From positions 11,823,501 through 11,887,500 of the forward strand of contig BSQZ01000005.1 of assembly GCA_033239005.1 (NCBI GenBank): DNA of 64,000 bases, in the 5' to 3' direction. A program made the translations under genes and the position numbers. Position 1 is the stretch's first letter; every line of letters starts with the position of its first letter. Shown here piece after piece: positions 55,138 to 64,000 of the stretch. The notes under the pieces were generated by a model, which saw nothing but the letters and a program-made list of their open reading frames with translations, did not search any database and was not told where the DNA came from. This stretch comes from Lamellibrachia satsuma. Lineage: Eukaryota > Annelida > Polychaeta > Sabellida > Siboglinidae.

Positions 55138-57205
55138 CGCTCGCGCGTGCGTTCACCTCAAGTTAGACAATGTCTCCCTGCGAAAGAAAAAATACATGGC
55201 TGCAATGAGGAAGCCCTTTTTCGCACTGCAGCCAGGTATAATAATAATAATAATAATAATAATGTTTATTGTCTCAAATAACATAAATTCATATAGATAC
55301 AATCAATCAGCCGATCAACTATTAAGCACATTTAAGACAATGGAAAAGAAGCAAATTGCTTATGTTTCCTTTTTCAATTATAAATTAAATATATTATGCG
55401 CCACGATGTCTATTCCGGGTTGATGCCGTTAAAGAATTTGCCAAACTGTTGGGACATTTACACTTTATGACCAGCCAGGAGCAGAGCACGAAACAAGGCT
55501 ATTTAGTCAACAAAATCACAGCCAATTCTAACTCTGGCACTCGAGATCCTCTGCTCTTCGGACATGTTGGAGAGCAGCATTACATAACTCTTGGTAATAA
55601 TGACGGTGTGGTATGAGTTATTAGTGTAGGAACATGCTATCGTGCAGAATGTTTTTAAAAAACAAATTTTCACTTGATTTTGTATCATTGTTGTAAATGT
55701 TTAGCAAAATTACACACACAACACCCGTGCACCCGCGCACATGCTCGTACACACACACACGCACACGCGTACACGCGCACACGCGCGCACACACACAGTT
55801 GAACAACAGTTATGAAAACACAGCTGATATAAACAGAGCTTCTAGTATCTAGTAATTTCCAGCATCCGGCAACGTTCTATTAACTGACTACAGTATGTAC
55901 AATTATACTGTTGTTAGAATGTTACGTCCTTCTGAGGTCTCCTTCACCTAGTTAGCCTTTTCAGAACTTTATCGCCAAGCACCAAATGTACCGTGTCCGG
56001 TTTGCGTCTTGAATTCAGAACTATGGCATGAAAGACGGATGTGCTAATCACTACATTTACATTTTTGGGTTTTGTAATATAAGTACACAACGTCAATTAG
56101 TTATGCCATACTGTTCCTCTTCCTATGGTGTATGTATTTATATGATGCATTTTCATTTACATGGCGCGAAGGTCTCAGGAAACGTTTTAATCTACCAGTT
56201 TGCACTCATTGTTGTTATGTGGTAGTACTACTACTACTTTTAGCAGAATATCTCCCGATTCAAATTCAGATCGTGAATCGAATGGTAAGCTTTATACAGC
56301 ATAGTTTAAAATGCAATAACAGTTTGGATAGACTCTCTTGAGAGGGCAATCTAGCCCTTCGGGGTATTGGTTCATATATGTCTAAAAGTTTCAATTACAT
56401 TTTGTCTTAGTTCAAACTTGATGCCACGACTTTCTGTAATATGACACATAGCAACTTGTATTGCATCATTCAGAATCACTATCAGAAGGGGCTGGATGAG
56501 AAACTATTAAACACAGTTTAAGTGGCAAAGGATGTGCTGGATAATGCAGAGAAGTCAAAGACGTGTTAGTCTCTTTGTGTGCAAAGATACTTCACTTGTA
56601 ACTGAACTGTACACAATGTCGTACGAATAAATATATATTTTTGCTATTACTGCACAACCGTGCCTCTAGTTTGCAATAATGCCGATACAGAGTTAAGACG
56701 ATTACGTGCTGGTTTAGTCAATTGTAGTATACTCGTTTGGAATAGGCCCACCTACAGGTGTAAACGATACAAAATCCACTGCGTTTTGCCGAAACTCTAG
56801 ACTCAAAAGTAGTTGCACCTCGTCTACTGTAAATTTGACATTTGAAGTTATACTTATGTGACGAATACAAGAAAATACATAGGACTACTTTATCACGATT
56901 TTTATATTTTCAGCAAATCCGTATTAAAACGGGACACGGCCCAAGGCCGTATTCCTCCCAAACATCCGTATTGTACATGTGCGATGTCGCATGTCTGAAG
57001 TTTGGGTTGATTACATTAGGCCCTAACTCGATTAAAACCGGATAATTGGTGTCCCAAATTACACAATTTCAAGTGTTTTTTCAAAAAAAACACTCCCCTC
57101 CCACCCCCCCCCCCCGAGGCACTTCATGCCTCGTTTCGCGCATTCGGCGCTTCATACCTTACCTTGGACCCCCCTTTTCTAAACCCTGGATCCGCCCCTG
57201 CGATG
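54950..57205. mobile_element. Possible 2.2-kb DNA element with GGCGGATMCAG ends (weak)
   Basis: The left end near 54,950 reads AGGCGGATACAGACGGGGTC. The right end near 57,205, inverted, reads GGGGCGGATCCAGGGTTTAG, with GATGC words beside both. The ends look like a common invertebrate transposon terminus. Between them I see CA/CG microsatellites (55,080-55,150 and 55,710-55,800), an (AAT)n tract (55,236-55,262) and no transposase. They could equally be two separate relics. Confidence 0.35.
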
Positions 57206-57624
57206 CGCATTCTACGTGTACGTTAAATGTACATATAGAATACGCATCCTGTGTTACCTATCTACACTTGTCTGAAAAACTGTTCGGTTATTATGATGAT
57301 CACCAGGTGGCGTGCCAGTCTCTTCTCCAGTGTCACTCACGTGATGACACAATTCAGATTTATCACTATAATTGGCCGCAAATGTTGAGAAAAACTGCAA
57401 TACTTGAGTTTAACACAGTCACGGACTGATATTAATGTATATTGGCGTGTCCAAAGGAAATCGTTCAAACGGTCCAAAGGTTTTTGTGCCACATGACGAG
57501 TTATTCCTGACGGCTACTTCCTTCTACTTAGCTGGAGACCAACAAAAAACACCGCCAGTTTGAGCGTAGGCCCTACTTCAAAACGTAGGCCCTACTTCAA
57601 AACGCCTATGAACTGTATAACCCT

Positions 57625-57735
57625 TTTGTTTTGGTGCGATGCTGAGCTTGGGTTTCCCGAGGATTTCGCGCAATAGAAGTGTTTTATTGTATATTATGTA
57701 TAGACCCTCTATCACTAATAATAATAATTATTATT
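57625..57735 (+). mobile_element. SINE-like segment, second copy
   Basis: Matches 42,605-42,727 with divergence (GGTGCGATGCTGAGCTTGGG, TTTCCCGAGGATTTCGCGCA, AGAAGTGTTTTATT) and ends in an AT-rich tail with AATAATAATAATTATT. Confidence 0.55.
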
Positions 57736-58229
57736 CGTACTGAATCGTAGCACTATCCGTAGTTCTGTTCTGCAAGATCATTAAAAGAGCAAATAACGTT
57801 AGTTCATTCAAAGGAACACCCCTCTATACTTAGTACGACGCCGCAGTAGGCCGGCGGGGCTTCTACGTCCGGTGATTTCACCGCGACGGCGATTCATTTC
57901 CAGTGCTCATTATTTCGCCCTCATTATCACTCGGTTGTCACGTAATTCTGTGGGTTTCCACTCAATTATCATGCAATTCTCTGGGACGTGCTGCATCGAG
58001 GACAACTGGGTAATTAGGTGTGACATGGAAGGCAAAGACGAATCGACGGAATAAATCCTATTGTGCGCAATACAAGCGGTCGTCGATGGTCTCCGCTTCG
58101 TCGTTGTGTGCGTGACTGCGTTCTGGCAGGGTCGGTCATTGAACGAACTGTCGATGTCATCGAGTCATCGACGCAACGTCAGACGACTTTGTGTTCAGTC
58201 GTTAGCATTGGCTTGATGTCTAGTTGACA
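57736..58229. other. Unassigned sequence
   Basis: CpG-containing, unique-looking sequence. The short open frame 57,872-58,054 has no recognised domain. Confidence 0.35.
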
Positions 58230-58415
58230 TGGGTGAGAGGGAGGGTGGGGAGGGAGGGGAGGGAGGGAGGGGGGGAGGGAGGGAGGGAGGGAGGGAGGGA
58301 GGGAGGGAGGGAGGGAGGGAGGGAGGGAGGGGGAGGGAGGGAGGGAGGGAGGGAGGGAGGGAGGGAGGGAGGGAGGGAGAGAGAGAGGGACGAACGGAGG
58401 GAGGGAGGGAGGACC
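58230..58415. repeat. (GGGA)n microsatellite
   Basis: A nearly pure GGGA tract of about 40 units with a few one-base slips. Gly-Arg-Glu and Pro-Ser frames are artefacts. Confidence 0.97.
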
Positions 58416-58649
58416 CACATGTGCTAGGTCTCCGTCTCTCTACTTCAGCCACAGTCGCACCACATTCACGCAGCAGGTGAAATATGATGAACAGTCATCA
58501 ACGTTTCATATCCCATTTTTTATTCAAAATAGTAATTATTCTGTTGCAATTATGTTTCTACTTTGCCAGTACCAATGTCAGTACCAATGTCATCTCTAGT
58601 ATCTGGGAAAGGTCAAATGAGCTACGAGGCAATAATAACGTTGTACCAA

Positions 58650-59120
58650 GCCTCACAACAACGTTTACCAAGCCCCACAACATCGTTGTAAGGGACCCCA
58701 CAACAACGTTGTACCAAGCCTCACAACAACGTTGTACCAGGCCCCACAACAAAGTTGTACCAGGCCCCATAACAACGTTGTACCAGGCTCCGCAACAATG
58801 TTGTTCCACGCCCCACAACAAGGTTGTACCAGGCTCCACAACAACGTTGTACCAGGCCCCACAACAACGTTGTACCAGGCCCCACAACAACGTTGTTCCA
58901 CGCCCCACAACAAGGTTGTACCAGGCCCCACAACAACGTTGTACCAGGCCCCACAACAACGTTGTACCAGGCCCCACAACAACGTTGTACCAGGCCCACA
59001 ACAACGTTGTTCCATGCCCCACAACAAGGTTGTACCAGGCCCCACAACAACGTTGTACCACGCCCCACAACAAGGTTGTACAAGGCCCCACAACAACGTT
59101 GTACCAGGTCCCACAACCAT
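58650..59120. repeat. 23-bp minisatellite with a palindromic core
   Basis: About twenty copies of CCCCACAACAACGTTGTACC with AGG. Each unit contains the self-complementary ACAACGTTGT. It joins directly to a LINE fragment at about 59,125. Confidence 0.96.
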
Positions 59121-59124
59121 GTTG

Positions 59125-59350
59125 CGTGTTGATATGAAAGTTTCAGAGCAGTGTGGTACTGCAGCTTCAAAGGGTAATCAAATTCTTGGGTTGAAGAAAT
59201 ACAAGGGAAAAAGCTAATTATACCTCTGTATAAAGCAAAAGGTCTCATTTAGAATACTATATACAAGCTTGGAGACCATATCGTAAGACCTATATAGATA
59301 TGCTTGAACGAATATATAGGAGAGCAACTAAGATGATTCCAGAACTGATA
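59125..59350 (+). mobile_element. CR1-like LINE fragment
   Basis: Almost the same as 28,645-28,880: TGATATGAAAGTTTCAGAGC, then TTCAAAGGGTAATCAAATTC and AGGAGAGCAACTAAGATGAT. It is cut off by the TA/GT microsatellite at 59,350. Confidence 0.88.
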
Positions 59351-59362
59351 TATATATATAAC

Positions 59363-60376
<1,014 letters not shown>

Positions 60377-60493
60377 TACCCCTAAGTCATTTCTTTTCCG
60401 GTAGTAGGTACACCAGTATCTCCCATGTTATAGTTTACATTCAAGTTCCCGTGTCTTGTGTGTAGGTATTTACATTTCCCAAATTTTAATAAC

Positions 60494-60494
60494 G

Positions 60495-60591
<97 letters not shown>
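60494..60591. repeat. (CA)n microsatellite
   Basis: A pure CA tract of about 48 units. Confidence 0.98.
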
Positions 60592-60593
<2 letters not shown>

Positions 60594-60696
60594 AGAGATG
60601 ATATTTTTTTCTTCTCTTCTCGGAAGAATTAAATATGTTTGACCAACTGATTTGGTTTTATTTTATGTTGCAAGGTGACTCCTCGACAGCGACTAT

Positions 60697-60868
60697 AACA
60701 GTCTTAGAGGAGTCTCCTGACCCTATTTGTTTGTTTACCTTAATATATACTATGAGATAACCATATACAACTGTATTATTTATAAATTAAATTTAACATG
60801 GATATATATGTATTATGTGAAATGTATTATGGGTCAAATAAAAAACATTTCTTCTTCTATAGCCAGCT
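60697..60868 (+). mobile_element. Retroelement 3' tail, second copy
   Basis: Matches 30,226-30,390 at both ends (GTCTTAGAGGAGTCTCCTGA, then CCCTATTTGTT, and GGGTCAAATAAAAAACATTTC). It adjoins the minus-strand LINE ORF1 that follows. Confidence 0.65.
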
Positions 60869-62040
60869 TCAGAAATGTTTTTCGTACATTTCGTTGCCTG
60901 TTTGTGTGTACTAGTGGCCTCTTGTCCTGTTTGAGGCACCTCTAAGTAATCCCCCTGCACTTCTAGTTTAAACAATGTTTGCTACCAGAAATATTGTTGA
61001 TGTTTCCCATGCCACTGTCAACTGCTGCTGAGAGTTCATCCGCAAACTCTGCTGCACCCTTTCCACTTAGATGAAGCCCATCCCTCATGAACATATCAGC
61101 CCTCCCAACAAAGCATCCCCACAAATCCACATAGCTGCTGAACTACTATGTTAATTAATTGCCATCCTCCGACAATGTCGATAACCATGACCCCTGCTTC
61201 GCATTACTGGTACAATCCCTGACATAATTATCTGCTCAACCCGTGTCTGCGGAGGTGTTGACTAACTGCCTGTATTTCCTAACTATGGCAGTTGTCCTCT
61301 CTCTCTCTGCGTTCTTAGTCCCTACGTGTGCTAAAATAGATCCTCCCTTGTTTGGACCCAAGATATTTCCACCCTCTCTATGATAGCCTTTATTTTTGCC
61401 CCTGGAAAGCAAATCACTACGTCGTCCCCCTTGTTTAGTGCTCTGTCAGTCTTCCTGACTATCGAATCACCTACAAACACCCTCGCTCTCCTCCTCACCC
61501 CCTCTATCACTACCTCAGAGTAGCTCTTGCGTCGGATCCCTTCCGTCGCATTCTGTCCCGCAGTCGTGTCACCTGGCAGCATGTTGTCCGTCTCCCTGTC
61601 GCCCATCAACGTGTCACCTTTCCCTTCTATCTCCTGGATATCTTGCGTTCCTGACGCCTTCGTTTCCTTCGCTCCCGCCACCTTCCCTCCCGTCTCCCTC
61701 GTCTTCCCTCCCGCCTCCCTTCTTTTAGTCTCCTTCGCTCCGGTCTATTTCGCTCCCGTCGCCTTCCCTCTCGTCGCTTCCCCTTCCGTTCCGTCTCCTT
61801 ACGTCTCCTTCCATCCTATCACCTTTCAGGCTCCTTCTAGGCTGAGGGGAGCTCTCTCTATCATTTCTCTCATCGTCTCTCTCCACTTTATCATCCACTG
61901 ACCCCCCACTGGAACCACTGGTACAACCCACCTCTTCCCTTCCCTTCCCATCCCACTAATGCCACAACGAGCTGCCTCAGCCGTTCCATCTCTACCTCTA
62001 GTCCCTTCATCTTCGCACATCCCCCATACTAAAAACTAAA
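60869..62040 (-). mobile_element. CR1-like LINE ORF1 with SGNH-esterase-like domain (decayed)
   Basis: Reading leftwards: a short N-terminal part with a hydrophobic heptad-like stretch (62,020-61,950); a charged linker rich in Glu, Gly and Arg; then SYSEVVIEGVRRRARVFVGD with SIVRKTD, the GDS block of an SGNH hydrolase. Then VVICFPGAKIKAIIERVE, a HVGT block near 61,320, and GLHLSGKGAAEFADEL at about 61,040, the DxxH-like block. ORF2 starts with PQTGQEATSTHK near 60,940 and stops after a few codons. Frameshifts split ORF1. The same tail is seen at 2,640-2,800. Confidence 0.75.
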
Positions 62041-62084
62041 ACTATCCGCCTGAACCTGAATCCAGTTAGAACAAAGAGGAGTAA

Positions 62085-62168
62085 GTTAACAAGTAAGTGA
62101 GCAAGTTAACAAGTAAGTGAGTAAGTTAACAAGTAAGTGAGTAAGTTAACAAGTAAGTGAGTAAGCCA
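62085..62168. repeat. 20-bp minisatellite
   Basis: Four to five copies of AAGTTAACAAGTAAGTGAGT. Confidence 0.95.
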
Positions 62169-63370
62169 GTAACATTGTTGCCATTGGAAAATAATATTGA
62201 TACGTTTCCACTCATGTTAAACAAGTAATATGTAAATGGTTTAGGAGCATAATTTTTATAAATGTTCGCGTGTCATCTTTCACAGGGAAGTTTCAACAAA
62301 TTGTTTCAGAGTCGGTTAGATTACACGGTTCTCTGTTGTTTAAACGAGCCGTATCTCTACCTATGGCAAATAAAGTCAGGTTGAAGTGTATATTTGAATA
62401 TGCTGAAGAGGTATTGATTCACACGCACGTGACGGATATGAAATTGTATTTATTGACACTAGTGGTGGGCGAAATAAACCGACAAAAGCACAACAATTGG
62501 CATACAATGAAGGCGTGATAAACTCCAGATGTGCAAGGTTGTAGAAAGCTGTAGTCGGGAAGAGAAACATTGGGCTGACGTGTTAGTGGGCGTTGTACTC
62601 GCTTCTTGGTTGTTCGGTTGAACAAAAAGGCTGATCGTGACTGGTGAACTGCTTTATGCTGCACGAATGATGCGGAAAAAATTCATATGCTAAGAGTGCG
62701 TGCGTGCGTGCGTACGTTCGTGCGCGCGCGTGTGTTGTAACCAATTCATGTGCTTTGACAGTGCGTGTTCTAGCGACTGTGATAAATAGCGGTTTGTTTC
62801 AGTTTGCCTTTAGATTGGCGAGTCATATGTCTAAACATTACTCGTTGTTTTATGATCTATAGCTGCATGTGTTCATAGCTTTTCATAGATGTTATCGTGA
62901 TGCTTATATATACTGCGATATACTGAAGTGGCATACCTACGTGTGATGATTAATAACAGGACGAGTCAGTGTTTACATGGCTGTGATTGTTCGAGGCGAC
63001 TGACTACTAGTACTTCCTTTCTTAACCTCATCATTTTGAACGACTCGTTGCATCTTCGACAAAACACAGAACACAGAACACAGAACAAGTGCGAAGACAA
63101 CCAGCGAAAGTCTCGGGAGGCGGACATGGCGATGTGTTTATAAAAAGAAAGCGTTGTGGTCATCTGTGCGAACATTCCCTTCATCTGTTATCGATTCGGC
63201 TGGTGGAAGCGGATCTGGCTCAGCGTGGATCCAGAGCTTAATTGTTGTCTGTGGCGTTTGTTGGTTGCTAGGCGTTTCCTTCTACCTGTTCTCGAGGTCG
63301 ACGCATGCCCTGGGCTTCAGGGTGGTGCCTCGCTCAGAGCCTTCCGTCATTCTCATGTGCACGTTGACAG
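62169..63370. other. Unassigned right-hand region
   Basis: Frames at 62,270-62,518 (+) and 63,154-63,423 (+) are open but match nothing I recognise. The latter contains a hydrophobic stretch SLIVVCGVCWLLGVSFYLFS that could span a membrane. A GTGCGTGCGTGCGTAC-type tract lies at 62,695-62,740. Confidence 0.35.
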
Positions 63371-63374
63371 CACA

Positions 63375-63570
63375 TGTTCGTGTATCCAGTATATGTTCGT
63401 GTAACCAATACACGTTCGTGTAATCAGCATATATTCATGTAATCAGTATATGTTCGTGTAATCAGTATATGTTCCTTAATCAATGTACGTTAGTGTAATC
63501 AGTACACGTTCGTGTAATCAGTACACGTTCGTGTAATCAGTACACGTTCGTGTAATCAGTACACGTTCAT
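63375..63570. repeat. 18-19-bp minisatellite
   Basis: About ten copies of CGTGTAATCAGTACACGTT with variants (GTATATGTT). Confidence 0.93.
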
Positions 63571-63776
63571 ATGGTGTTTAAATGCATGCCTAAATTCGTG
63601 TTTGTCAACGTGCCGGAAAACGGAATTTGGTTGACGTGTATGTGTTAGGTTGATGTAGATATCTATTAGATTGGTGACAGGGTAAAATGGAAGTATTGTT
63701 GGATAAATGTGCCACAAAACGAATGTTCCAGAAAGACTTTACCGAACGAATCAGACACCATACATCGCTAGTTGAA

Positions 63777-63906
63777 CTAGATAGGTTGCTCACACACATA
63801 GTCGTGTTCCCGAAGTGCGGGGAAGCTTCTGGTACCGACACCGTCACTGTCAGATGAGACCGCAATGGGGGACATGTCACTGGCATAACAGGAGCTTGTC
63901 ATGTGA
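63777..63906 (-). CDS. Possible 3'-terminal exon of a minus-strand gene (weak)
   Basis: The minus-strand frame reads SSCYASDMSPIAVSSDSDGV, then GTRSFPALREHDYVCEQPI and a TAG at 63,777-63,779. Codon choice is balanced and GC content is higher than around it. It could be the cytoplasmic tail end of a protein whose other exons lie right of the window. No domain recognised; start of the exon uncertain. Confidence 0.25.
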
Positions 63907-64000
63907 GATAATGTTATGAAACGAAAGTAGATGACAGACTGCACGCAGTTGGACGGGGTAGCTCCGGCAGTGGCCGTGGTCTCAAGCATATAACACAAAT

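Noticed and set aside
62270..62518. Plus-strand open frame with KVRLKCIFEYAEEVLIH
   Set aside because: No recognised domain, no partner exon and low-quality start context.

Overview
The window is nuclear DNA of a multicellular animal. It has intron-rich genes with GT-AG junctions, metazoan protein families, CR1-like and L2-like LINEs, a tRNA-type SINE, hAT-type MITEs and a very heavy load of minisatellites and microsatellites. The repeat content and protein sequences fit a marine invertebrate, most likely a lophotrochozoan such as a mollusc. That placement is an inference, not something the sequence states.

Layout. (1) 1-2,990 is a mosaic of decayed LINE pieces in both orientations. (2) 2,992-15,068, minus strand: nine coding exons (338 codons plus 2 nt) of a TBC-domain Rab-GAP, from its start codon through the catalytic domain; the 3' end lies beyond the left edge or is not recognisable. 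(3) 15,069-15,449 is a 381-bp head-to-head interval, probably a shared promoter. (4) 15,450-36,562, plus strand: a complete 15-exon PDHX gene (pyruvate dehydrogenase complex component X / E3-binding protein). All exon phases agree and sum to exactly 601 codons (600 aa plus stop). It has two lipoyl domains, an E3-binding domain and a catalytically dead E2 core. A candidate poly(A) signal is at 38,119. (5) 38,348-41,547: an orphan exon-like segment followed by about 63 copies of a 49-bp unit made from its own 3' end. (6) 44,077-52,425, minus strand: seven exons of a tetraspanin (TM1 end through stop); the N-terminal exon was not found. (7) 52,430-64,000 has no confident gene. It holds a 66-bp minisatellite, dinucleotide tracts of 400-600 bp, LINE ORF1 with a SGNH-esterase-like end, and DNA-transposon-like ends.

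The main discovery is a pattern. Three minisatellites are built from exon/intron junctions of the genes that carry them: the 3' end plus donor of PDHX exon 12, the acceptor plus first codons of the tetraspanin exon carrying the CC motif, and the 3' end plus donor of the orphan exon. Each array therefore multiplies splice-site-like sequence next to a real or apparent exon. A fourth array multiplies the B-box-like segment of a SINE, and a fifth runs directly into the acceptor of PDHX exon 9. Two transposon-like elements are inserted inside such arrays.

Functionally the three genes are unrelated: PDHX anchors dihydrolipoamide dehydrogenase in the mitochondrial pyruvate dehydrogenase complex, the TBC protein should switch off a Rab GTPase, and the tetraspanin is a four-pass membrane organiser.
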